Shown here one piece after another: positions 32,450 to 39,698 of a DNA stretch of 64,000 nt (position 1 is the stretch's first letter; each line of letters starts with the position of its first letter). The DNA is from Streptomyces sp. NRRL S-244 (GTDB taxonomy: Bacteria > Actinomycetota > Actinomycetes > Streptomycetales > Streptomycetaceae). Made by a program: the position numbers and the translations under genes. Under the pieces are notes generated by a model, which had not been told where the DNA came from, made no database searches, and was given only the letters and a program-made list of their open reading frames with translations. The stretch spans positions 192,260 to 256,259 of the forward strand of contig NZ_JOCX01000015.1 of assembly GCF_000717915.1 (NCBI RefSeq), given 5' to 3'.

Positions 32450-33334
32450 TCAGCCGCCCACGCGGTCCAGCATCGCGCGGCGCCAGCGCTCCGTCTCGGC
32501 GATCTGGTTGAACGTGAACAGGTGCAGACCGGCCACCGCCGCCCCGGGCGCTCCGAGGGCGGGGGCGCTGCGGCGCAGCAGCCGTTCCGGGGAGTAGCCG
32601 CCGGGCGCCGCGAAGCGCAGGAACCACGAGGGGTGCCGGGTCAGGAACTTGGCGGATTCCCCCACGCCGATCTTCGTGGCCATGGCCAGCAGCTTCGTGC
32701 GCTCGACCGGGCCGGCGACCCCCACGTGCACGGGCAGCACGATCTGCCGGCCCCGTACCCGCCCGATCCACTGCCTCAGGGTCGCCGGGTCGAAGCACAG
32801 GTTGCTGACGATGTACGTCGCGTGCGGCTGCTTGTCCCGCATCGCCCGCACGGTGACCTTGTCGTCGATGAGGGGATGGCTCTCCGGGTATCCGGTGATG
32901 CCGACGTGCGCGAACGGGCTGCCCAGCTCGCCGAGCCGGCGCAGTACGGGCAGGGCCGCGTCGTACGCCCCGGCCGGCGGGTCGGCGTCGCCGGCCGGTA
33001 CGAAGACGTCGTCGATGCCGGCGGCGACCAGCCGGTCCACGATGTCCGTGAGGTGGCCGGCGTCGGTGATCTGCCGGGCCGGCAGGTGCGGGACGACCCG
33101 GTAGCCGTGCCCGGCCAGGCGGGTGGCGAGGTCCAGGGTCGGGCCGATGCCCTTGGCCGGGGAGGCGGTGACGGTGACCGGTACACCGGCCGGGACGTGC
33201 GCCAGGACCTTGTCCTCGGTGGCCTTCGCCGGCAGGACCTCGTAGCGGACCCTGCGCAGGAGCTCCGCGAGGCCGCCCCCGGTGACCGGGGCCTGCGCGG
33301 GGCGTTCGGGATACGGCGTGGGCCGGGCGGACAT
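32450..33334 (-). CDS. Methylenetetrahydrofolate-reductase-like protein
   Basis: 294 residues, a TIM-barrel of the MTHFR type: VTVTASPAKGIGPTLDLA at the N-terminal strand, VVPHLPARQI, DVFVPAGDADPPAG, HVGITGYPESHP and a C-terminal GLHLFTFNQIAETERW, positions matching the FAD/folate-binding strands of MetF. It is shorter and more diverged than housekeeping MetF, so it may be a demethylase-associated or catabolic relative rather than the methionine-pathway enzyme. ATG at 33334 with GAGGAG upstream. Stands alone between a secreted-protein gene and a divergent regulator-like gene. Confidence 0.78.
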   Translation of the reverse strand: MSARPTPYPERPAQAPVTGGGLAELLRRVRYEVLPAKATEDKVLAHVPAGVPVTVTASPAKGIGPTLDLATRLAGHGYRVVPHLPARQITDAGHLTDIVDRLVAAGIDDVFVPAGDADPPAGAYDAALPVLRRLGELGSPFAHVGITGYPESHPLIDDKVTVRAMRDKQPHATYIVSNLCFDPATLRQWIGRVRGRQIVLPVHVGVAGPVERTKLLAMATKIGVGESAKFLTRHPSWFLRFAAPGGYSPERLLRRSAPALGAPGAAVAGLHLFTFNQIAETERWRRAMLDRVGG

Positions 33335-33447
33335 GCCGCTCCTCCTCGGGTGGCGGTGGTGCCGCATCGGCGGCTTTCTCGGCCCCCATCATGCCGGGTG
33401 CGGAAATGCCGTCGTTCGCCGCGTACGGCAGGCCGCAGGCTTGGACC

Positions 33448-34368
33448 ATGGAACACGTTGCCGCACTCACCGCGGAGCTCCTCGAAACGGACCGGACGGC
33501 GGGGGCCCGCCGGGCCGCCCCGGCGGCACTGCGGGCCGTGGCCTCCGTCGCCGCCACCGGCCGACGCCCGCTCCGGAGCTCCTGCGCAGCCGAACGGTCG
33601 GCGCTGATGGAGCTCTTACAGGTCGCCGCCTGGATGCTCTTCGACGCCGAGCGGCACGGGATCTCTCAGCGGCTCAGCCGCCGGGCACTCGCCCTGGCCC
33701 GCACCCTCCCCGAGGAGGCCCGCTCCGTCGAGCTGCTCGTCCTGTCCGTGCTGTGCCTGCAGGAGGAGCACCTCGGGCGCCCCGCCACATCGCTGCGCAT
33801 CTCCTCGTCGGTCCTGGCCGGCCGGGACCTGCCGGCCCGGGTGGCCGCCATCTTCCACGTACGGGAAGCACGCGCCCGGGCCCGGCTCCGGCAGGGCCGG
33901 CGGGCGCTGCGGTCCCTCGCCGCGGCCCGGGAACTCCTGGCGGACGGGCCCTGCGAGCGCGATCCGTCCTGGACCTGGTGGTTCGACCGGTCGGAGCTCG
34001 ACGGTCACCACGGTCTGGCCCTCGCCGACCTGGGGGATCTCGACGGCGCCGCGTCCCTCCTGCACGAGGCGGCGGCCGCGGGTGACGCACCCGCCTACCG
34101 GTCGCTGTTCTCCACCGAGCTGGCCTCCGTACTCGCCCGGGCCGGCGCCTGGCGCGAGACGGACGCGTGGCTGTCCGGCCTGGTCGGGTCCGTCCCGGAC
34201 ATCGGCTCCGTCCGCGCCCTGAACGCCCTGGCGCGCACGACCCGCACCATCGAACGCGGCCCCCGCGTCCCCCGCGCCCTGCGGGACACCAGCGGGCACC
34301 TCGCCGCGAGCCTGCGCGAGGAGACCGGCCCCGCGCACCCCGCCTTCCGGGCGGTCCGGCGGCCGTGA
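33448..34368 (+). CDS. TPR-like helical protein with a TTA codon
   Basis: 306 residues, helical repeats throughout (LLQVAAWMLFDAERHG; ALALARTLPEEARSVELL; AARARLRQGRRALRSL-type pairs; LADLGDLDGAASLLHEA), resembling the tetratricopeptide part of signal-transduction regulators but without a DNA-binding domain. A TTA leucine codon (33616-33618, codon 57) makes translation dependent on the bldA tRNA if this is a Streptomyces. ATG 33448 is the natural start; upstream ATG at 33391 and 33406 are in frame. The two-component genes follow after 48 bases and may share its transcript. Confidence 0.65.
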   Translation: MEHVAALTAELLETDRTAGARRAAPAALRAVASVAATGRRPLRSSCAAERSALMELLQVAAWMLFDAERHGISQRLSRRALALARTLPEEARSVELLVLSVLCLQEEHLGRPATSLRISSSVLAGRDLPARVAAIFHVREARARARLRQGRRALRSLAAARELLADGPCERDPSWTWWFDRSELDGHHGLALADLGDLDGAASLLHEAAAAGDAPAYRSLFSTELASVLARAGAWRETDAWLSGLVGSVPDIGSVRALNALARTTRTIERGPRVPRALRDTSGHLAASLREETGPAHPAFRAVRRP

Positions 34369-34416
34369 GATGGTCGCCCCGGCCTCCGCGACGGGGCCGC
34401 GCGCGAGGAGGGCAGT

Positions 34417-35142
34417 GTGACCGGCACCGGCAGTACAACCACCGGACGGGTACTGGTGGCGGACGACGACGCCGCCATCCGCCGCTCCCTGGAGCGCGGG
34501 CTGCGGCTGAGCGGCTTCACCGTGCTGCTCGCCGAGGACGGGCCCGCCGCACTCGCCCTGCTCGGCGACCAGGCCCCGGACGTCCTCGTACTGGACGTGT
34601 CGATGCCCGGCCTGACCGGCACGGAGGTCTGCCGCGGCCTGCGCGCCCGCGGCGACGAGACTCCCGTCCTGATGCTGTCGGCCCTCGACGAGGTCACGGA
34701 CCGGATCGCCGGACTGCAGGCCGGCGCCGACGACTACCTGGTCAAACCGTTCGCCCTGGAGGAGCTCGTCCTGCGCCTGCACGCCCTGCTGCGGCGCCGC
34801 CCGGCCCCCGCTCCCGCCTCGGACGTACTGCGCGCCGGCCCCCTCGTGCTCGACGAGGCCCGCCGCCAGGTACACCACGGTCAGGCCGAACTCCACCTCA
34901 CCCGGCGCGAGTTCGAGCTCCTGCTCCAGCTGGTGCGCAACGCCGGGATCGTCCTCACCCGGGACCAGCTGCTGGACCGGGTGTGGGGCTACGACTTCGA
35001 GGTCCGCAGCGACGCCGTCGACACCTTCGTCAGCTATCTGCGCCGCAAGCTGGAGGAGGGCGGGCGCCCGCGCCTGATCCACACCGTGCGCGGCGTCGGC
35101 TTCGTCCTGCGCGTCCCCGGGGCCCGGGAGAGCGGGTCGTGA
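34417..35142 (+). CDS. OmpR-family response regulator
   Basis: 241 residues. Receiver domain: VLVADDDAAIRR (acidic pocket), LVLDVSMPG with the phospho-Asp, LMLSALDE (Ser), DDYLVKPFA (Lys). The C-terminal winged helix includes LTRREFELLLQLVRN and the recognition part SDAVDTFVSYLRRKLE. GTG at 34417 with GAGGAGGG. The stop overlaps the histidine kinase start as GTGA, so the pair is coupled. Likely target: the CACAAAG direct repeats upstream of 36707. Confidence 0.94.
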   Translation: MTGTGSTTTGRVLVADDDAAIRRSLERGLRLSGFTVLLAEDGPAALALLGDQAPDVLVLDVSMPGLTGTEVCRGLRARGDETPVLMLSALDEVTDRIAGLQAGADDYLVKPFALEELVLRLHALLRRRPAPAPASDVLRAGPLVLDEARRQVHHGQAELHLTRREFELLLQLVRNAGIVLTRDQLLDRVWGYDFEVRSDAVDTFVSYLRRKLEEGGRPRLIHTVRGVGFVLRVPGARESGS

Positions 35143-36584
35143 AGCTCGCGACCCGCATCGCCCTCTCGGTGACGGTGGTGGTGCCCCTGCTGGTGCTCGC
35201 CGCCGGCCTGCTGGTGCTCGGGCTGGTCAGCCGCGATCTCCACCAGCAGCAGGACACCCGGCTCCAGGACCGGGCCTCCGCCGTCCTCCCGGACGTCAAG
35301 ACGCTGCTCACGGCCGACCGCAACGGGAAGCCGAAGGTGGAGCAGAACCAGCACCGCAAGGTGCTCGGCGACGTCCTCGACGCCGGCCTGCGCGTCCGCA
35401 CGGCGGACGGAACCGTCGTCCTGGAGGGCGGCCCGCAGCCCGCCGACCCGGTGCGGCTGCCCGAGCAGACCCCGGACGGACCGGTCACCGTCCGCGCCAA
35501 GGGCCGCGCCTGGCGGGTGCTGACCGTCCCCGTGGCCGGGCCCGCGCCGGGCACGCTCTGGCTGTTCACCCCGGCCTCGGCCGCCGACCCGCAGGTCGTC
35601 GCCGTACGCCGCCGGGTCCTGCTGGTGGCCCTGCTGGCGGCGCCGGTCGCCGGGCTGCTCGCGTACGGGCTGGCCGGCCGCGCCACCGCCTCCGTACGCA
35701 GGCTGAGCCGCCGGGCCGCCGAACTCGACCCGCGCGCGGGCGCGGCCGCCTTCGCCGGCGCGCCCGTGAACATCGCCGAGGTGGACGAACTGTCCAGTGC
35801 CATCGGCCAGTTGCTGGCCCGGTACGAGGAGCAGGCCGCCCGTACGGCGCAGGCGCTGGACACCGCCCGCTCGTTCTCCTCCGCCGCCTCCCACGAGCTG
35901 CGCACCCCGCTGATGAGCATGCGGACCGACCTGGACGTCCTGGCCGCCCATCCCGACCTCTCCCCCGCCGAACGGGCCGAGATCGTACGGGACTTGCAGC
36001 GCGACCACGCCCGCCTGCTGGACCTGCTCACGGCCCTGCGGATGCTCGCCCGGGGCGATCTGGTGGAGGTGTCGGCGTTCGCCTCCCTCGACCTGTCCGA
36101 GCTGGTGGACACCGTGGTCGGCGAGAGTGCCCGCCGCCATCCCGAGGCGCGGCTGGAGGCGGAACTCCCCGCGGAGCTGAGGGTGTTCGGATGGGATGCC
36201 GGACTGGCCATCCTGCTCGCCAACCTGCTGGGCAACGCGGCGGTACACGGCCACCGGCCGCAAGAGCCGGCCAGGATCGCGGTACGGCTGCACGCGGAGG
36301 GCGGGTACGCGGTGCTCACCGTGGACGACGCGGGGCCCGGCATCCCGTCCGGCGAGCGGGAGGCCGTCTTCCGGCGGTTCCACCACCGCCCCGGCAGCCC
36401 CGGCTCCGGGCTCGGGCTGACACTGGTCGCCCAGCAGGTCGCGCTGCACCGGGGCACGGTCAGGATCGGGACGCCGCCCGGCGGCGCGGGCACCCGCTTC
36501 GAGGTGCGCCTGCCCCTGTCGGCGGCGGACTCCCCGACCCTGCGGCTGCCGAAGCGACGCGACTGGATCTCCAGGGGCGACTGA
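35139..36584 (+). CDS. Membrane sensor histidine kinase
   Basis: 481 residues: first membrane helix (residues about 8-30), an extracytoplasmic domain of about 120 residues, second helix (about 157-178), HAMP region, HisKA box SSAASHELRTPLMSM with the phospho-acceptor His, N box LLGNAAVHGHRPQE, and ATP-binding motifs DDAGPGIP and GSGLGLTLVAQQ. GTG at 35139 overlaps the regulator stop. The sensed signal is unknown; the two small exported proteins encoded downstream (36707, 37120) could be accessory sensors or outputs. Confidence 0.93.
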   Translation: MKLATRIALSVTVVVPLLVLAAGLLVLGLVSRDLHQQQDTRLQDRASAVLPDVKTLLTADRNGKPKVEQNQHRKVLGDVLDAGLRVRTADGTVVLEGGPQPADPVRLPEQTPDGPVTVRAKGRAWRVLTVPVAGPAPGTLWLFTPASAADPQVVAVRRRVLLVALLAAPVAGLLAYGLAGRATASVRRLSRRAAELDPRAGAAAFAGAPVNIAEVDELSSAIGQLLARYEEQAARTAQALDTARSFSSAASHELRTPLMSMRTDLDVLAAHPDLSPAERAEIVRDLQRDHARLLDLLTALRMLARGDLVEVSAFASLDLSELVDTVVGESARRHPEARLEAELPAELRVFGWDAGLAILLANLLGNAAVHGHRPQEPARIAVRLHAEGGYAVLTVDDAGPGIPSGEREAVFRRFHHRPGSPGSGLGLTLVAQQVALHRGTVRIGTPPGGAGTRFEVRLPLSAADSPTLRLPKRRDWISRGD

Positions 36585-36619
36585 GGACGCCGGCCGCCGG
36601 CCGACGGCCCCCGCGGACT

Positions 36620-36637
36620 CACAAAGTTTCCACAAAG
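36620..36637 (+). promoter_or_regulatory. CACAAAG direct repeats, candidate response-regulator site
   Basis: CACAAAG (36620-36626) and CACAAAG (36631-36637) in direct orientation with 11-base period, the spacing used by OmpR-family dimers, 70 bases upstream of the secreted-protein ATG. AT-rich against the surroundings. Confidence 0.5.
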
Positions 36638-36706
36638 ACACCCCCTACCGTCCGGACGGGTCGGCCGCCAGTGAGCCGGCCCGCTCGTACCGAAGGGGAT
36701 ACAGCC

Positions 36707-37123
36707 ATGCTCCCGAACCGTAGGACCGCCGCCGCCGCGATCGGCGCCCTCGCGCTGGCCGGCGCCCTGATCTCCGCCGCTCCCGCGCAGGCCGAATCGG
36801 CAAGCCCCGCGCCCGCCGCGCCGAAGACGGCCAAGTCCGCGCCGAAGGGCGACGGGGCCAAGGCGATCTGCAAGCGCCTGCCCAAGACGGAGACCCGCGT
36901 CAGCACGGCCATCGGCCGGCTCAAGGGCGATGCCACCGTCCCCGGCTCCGTCGCCCGCCTGGAGCAGCGCGTAGCGAACGCCCAGACCGCCGGCCACACG
37001 GAGGTCCACACCTACCTGAACGACCGCCTGACCTTCCGCAAGAGCCTGCTGCCCACCCTCCAGAAGCGGCAGGACGACCTGAAGGCCGTCAGCACCTGGT
37101 GCTCCGCGCAGGAGTCCAAGTGA
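36707..37123 (+). CDS. Small secreted protein of the two-component locus
   Basis: 138 residues. Signal peptide (AAAAIGALALAGALISAAPAQA, quoted in part: IGALALAGALISAAPAQA) with cleavage after AQA near residue 29, then an Ala/Pro/Lys linker and a helical domain of about 95 residues containing two Cys (AICKRLPK and STWCSAQ) that could pair. No catalytic motif. ATG at 36707 with GAAGGGGA. The stop overlaps the following lipoprotein start as GTGA. Probably the output or a ligand-binding accessory of the adjacent kinase; family not recognised. Confidence 0.75.
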   Translation: MLPNRRTAAAAIGALALAGALISAAPAQAESASPAPAAPKTAKSAPKGDGAKAICKRLPKTETRVSTAIGRLKGDATVPGSVARLEQRVANAQTAGHTEVHTYLNDRLTFRKSLLPTLQKRQDDLKAVSTWCSAQESK

Positions 37124-37347
37124 CCCGAGCGACCTCGCGCCGCCGTGCCGCCGCGGCGCTCGCCACCCTGGCCGCGGCGACGGCGCTGGTGCTCACCGGC
37201 TGCTCGCCCGGCGCGAGCGCCAAGCCCGGCGGCGCCCAGTCCGTGAGCGGCGCCGACGAGGCCACGGTCAAGGACATGCAGCAGAAGCTGGACGACGCCG
37301 AGAGCGCGGCCGCCCAGGCGGACTCGGACGCCGCCCAGAACAACTGA
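37120..37347 (+). CDS. Small lipoprotein
   Basis: 75 residues. Arg-rich start, hydrophobic stretch and a canonical lipobox LTGC (Cys near residue 28), then a short soluble part with a predicted helix (VKDMQQKLDDAESAAAQADSD) of coiled-coil character. GTG at 37120 overlaps the previous stop (GTGA) and AGGAG lies 6 bases upstream. Encoded directly after the secreted protein, suggesting the two act together at the outer face of the membrane. Confidence 0.75.
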   Translation: MTRATSRRRAAAALATLAAATALVLTGCSPGASAKPGGAQSVSGADEATVKDMQQKLDDAESAAAQADSDAAQNN

Positions 37348-37364
37348 CCCACCCCGCACGCACC

Positions 37365-37397
37365 CCGGCCCGCCCCCGATCCCCGGGGGCGGGCCGG
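37365..37397. terminator. Strong bidirectional terminator
   Basis: Perfect 14-bp stem CCGGCCCGCCCCCG (37365-37378) and CGGGGGCGGGCCGG (37384-37397) with loop ATCCC, between the lipoprotein stop and the convergent tetR stop. Confidence 0.65.
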
Positions 37398-37405
37398 CCG
37401 CGTTC

Positions 37406-38101
37406 TCACTCGCGCTCGGGCCGGTGCAATGCGCGCAGCCCCTGGAGCAGCAGGCCCAGGCCGAACTCGAACTGCGTCGCGAAATCGGCGCTGGTCAGCA
37501 CGGGCAGGGCCGCGGTGAGGTGCGGGTAGCGCGCCGCCGTCACCGCTTCGCGCAGCCGCTCGGGGTCCGCGGGCCCCTGATCGCCGGGCTGGAGGGCGGC
37601 CTGCTCCTCCAGGGTGTGTCCGACGGTGAAGTGGACGACCGTCATCGCGGTGCGCGCCGCCTCCTTCGGACCGAAGCCCGCCTCGCTCAGGACCCCGATG
37701 AGGGTCTCGGCGAAGCCGAGGGTGTTCGCGCCGGTCGAGTGGGTTCCGGCGTAGACCCGTGCCCCGTCGCGATGGGCGAGGAGCGCCGTACGCATCCGAC
37801 GGGCCAGGGCCGTCAGGCGTCCGCTCCAGTCGGGGTCCGGCGGCGGGGTGGAGCAGCCCGCCAGCATCCGTTCGGCCATGGCGGTGAGCAGGTCCTGCTT
37901 GGTGGCGAAGTGCCGGTAGAGCGCCCCGGCCCGGACGCCCACCGCGTCGGCCAGCCGCCGCATGGTGAGCGCGTCCAGTCCGGATTCGTCCAGCAGCACC
38001 AGGGCGGCCTCCACGGTACGGGCCTGGTCCAGTCTCGGGGGCCTGCCCCGGGCCGGGGGGCGGGCCGCGTCGGCGGAGGACGGGATTGACGGTGTGCTCA
38101 T
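37406..38101 (-). CDS. TetR-family regulator of the flavin monooxygenase
   Basis: 231 residues. Helix-turn-helix LTMRRLADAVGVRAGALYRHF (about residues 46-66; read as LTMRRLADAVGVRAG and ALYRHF) followed by a TetR_C-type tetracycline-repressor ligand domain (HFTVGHTLEEQAALQ). ATG at 38101; a GTG three codons earlier is possible. It diverges from the FAD monooxygenase with a large nested palindrome in between, so it very probably represses both genes until the monooxygenase substrate or a related drug is present. Confidence 0.9.
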   Translation of the reverse strand: MSTPSIPSSADAARPPARGRPPRLDQARTVEAALVLLDESGLDALTMRRLADAVGVRAGALYRHFATKQDLLTAMAERMLAGCSTPPPDPDWSGRLTALARRMRTALLAHRDGARVYAGTHSTGANTLGFAETLIGVLSEAGFGPKEAARTAMTVVHFTVGHTLEEQAALQPGDQGPADPERLREAVTAARYPHLTAALPVLTSADFATQFEFGLGLLLQGLRALHRPERE

Positions 38102-38112
38102 GGACCTCACTA

Positions 38113-38146
38113 TAGTGAACGGCGTTCACGTGAACGCCGTTCACTA
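38113..38146. promoter_or_regulatory. 34-bp nested palindromic operator
   Basis: Perfect palindrome centred between 38129 and 38130. Each half is itself a near-perfect 15-bp palindrome: GTGAACGGCGTTCAC (38115-38129) and GTGAACGCCGTTCAC (38130-38144). This gives two adjoining TetR dimer sites between tetR and the monooxygenase gene. Confidence 0.75.
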
Positions 38147-38176
38147 AATAGGGAAGACCCAGAGAAGAGGTTCCCG

Positions 38177-39679
38177 ATGGACACCGATGTGATCGTCGTG
38201 GGCGCCGGGCCGACCGGCCTGATGCTCGCCTGCGAGCTCGCGCTGGCCGGCGTACGGACCCGGATCGTGGAGCGGCGGGACGCTCCGCAGCTGGATTCGC
38301 GCGCGCTGACCCTGCACCCGCGCAGTGTCGAGCTGATGGACCAGCGCGGGCTGGCCGACCGGTTCCTCGCGCTCGGCCGGACCGTTCCCGGCTGCCACTT
38401 CGCCGGCCTCGGCACCCGGCTGGACTTCGCCGCCCTCGACAGCCGCCACGGGTACACCCTGTTCCTGGCCCAGGCCCGTACGGAGGCCCTGCTGGAGGAG
38501 CGGGCGCGCGAGCTCGGCGTGGAGATCCACCGCGGGCGCGAGACCACCGGGCTGCGCCAGGACCCGGACGGCGTGGACGTCGACGTGCACGGCCCGGGCG
38601 GAGCCCGGACCGTACGCGCCTCCTACGTGGTCGGCTGCGACGGCGGGCGCAGCATCGTGCGGCACGAGGCCGGCATCGGCTTCCCCGGCACGGACGAGAC
38701 GCTGACCGGGATCCTCGGCGACTTCGCGGTGGCCGACCTCGAGAGCCTCGGGCAGGCGCGCGCCGAGGGCGTACTGGCCGTCCCGCTGGAGGGGGGCCTG
38801 ACCCGGTTCGTCCTGATCGACCCGGAGCGGATGCGGACGCCCGCCGCCGAGCCGGTCACCGTGGAGGAGTTCCGCGAGTCCCTGATCCGGATCTGCGGGA
38901 GCGACTGCGGGATCGGCCGGCCCCGGTGGCTGTCCCGGTTCGGCAACGCCACCCGGCTCGCCGAGCGCTACCGGTCCGGGCGCGTGCTGCTGGCGGGGGA
39001 CGCGGCGCACATCCACTTCCCCGCGGCCGGCCAGGGGCTCAACACCGGGCTCCAGGACGCGATGAACCTGGGCTGGAAGCTGGCCGCCGAGATCCACGGG
39101 TGGGCGCCGTCGGGGCTGCTCGACACGTACCACGGGGAGCGGCACCCGGTGGGCGTGGCCGTCACCGAGAACACCGAGGTCCAGACCCTGCTGGCGGAGC
39201 TGACGCTGGTCCCCTCGTACCAGCGGCCCGCCGCGGCCCTGCGCAGACTGCTCGACGAACTGCTCGGCATCGAGGAGGTCAACCGCCGGCTCGCCGGGCT
39301 GGTCTCCGCGCTCGGCATCGGATACCCGGCCACCGGCCCCGGCGCCGATCCCCTGGTGGGCACGCGGATGCCGGACATCCCGCTGGGCATCGCCGGTTCC
39401 CCCGCTTCCCGGGTGTACGAGCTGCTCCACGAGGGCCGCTTCGTCCTGCTGAACCTCGCGCAGGAGCGGGGCTTCGACACCGGGGAGGGATGGGCCGACC
39501 GGGTCACCTCGGTCACCTCGGTCACCTCGGACGGCGCCCGCCACGCCCGCCTCGACGGGGTGGCCGAGGTCCTCGTCCGCCCCGACGGGCACATCGCCTG
39601 GGCCACCCGGACCGCCTGCTCCGCGGCCCGCCGGACCGAGCGGTACGAGGCCCTCACGGCCTGGGCCGGCCGGCCGTAG
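38177..39679 (+). CDS. FAD-dependent aromatic monooxygenase (Rox/PgaE class)
   Basis: 500 residues. Rossmann motif VVGAGPTGLMLACELALAG at the N-terminus, the conserved DG motif VVGCDGGRSIVRHEAGI and the GD motif LLAGDAAHIHFPAAGQGLN define class A flavoprotein monooxygenases; the C-terminal 100 residues are the thioredoxin-like tail of the PgaE/Rox type. Such enzymes hydroxylate polyketides or antibiotics (rifampicin for Rox). ATG at 38177 with AGAAGAGG. A short VTSVTSVTS repeat lies near residue 445. Repressed presumably by the divergent TetR. The substrate cannot be told from sequence; a detoxification role is likely because no biosynthetic genes flank it. Confidence 0.88.
   Translation: MDTDVIVVGAGPTGLMLACELALAGVRTRIVERRDAPQLDSRALTLHPRSVELMDQRGLADRFLALGRTVPGCHFAGLGTRLDFAALDSRHGYTLFLAQARTEALLEERARELGVEIHRGRETTGLRQDPDGVDVDVHGPGGARTVRASYVVGCDGGRSIVRHEAGIGFPGTDETLTGILGDFAVADLESLGQARAEGVLAVPLEGGLTRFVLIDPERMRTPAAEPVTVEEFRESLIRICGSDCGIGRPRWLSRFGNATRLAERYRSGRVLLAGDAAHIHFPAAGQGLNTGLQDAMNLGWKLAAEIHGWAPSGLLDTYHGERHPVGVAVTENTEVQTLLAELTLVPSYQRPAAALRRLLDELLGIEEVNRRLAGLVSALGIGYPATGPGADPLVGTRMPDIPLGIAGSPASRVYELLHEGRFVLLNLAQERGFDTGEGWADRVTSVTSVTSDGARHARLDGVAEVLVRPDGHIAWATRTACSAARRTERYEALTAWAGRP
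39503..39529. repeat. 9-bp tandem repeat inside the monooxygenase gene
   Basis: GTCACCTCG occurs three times in tandem, encoding VTS three times near the C-terminal domain junction. In-frame, so copy changes would not break the gene. Confidence 0.75.
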
Positions 39680-39698
39680 GACGAGCCGCCAGGGGGTG

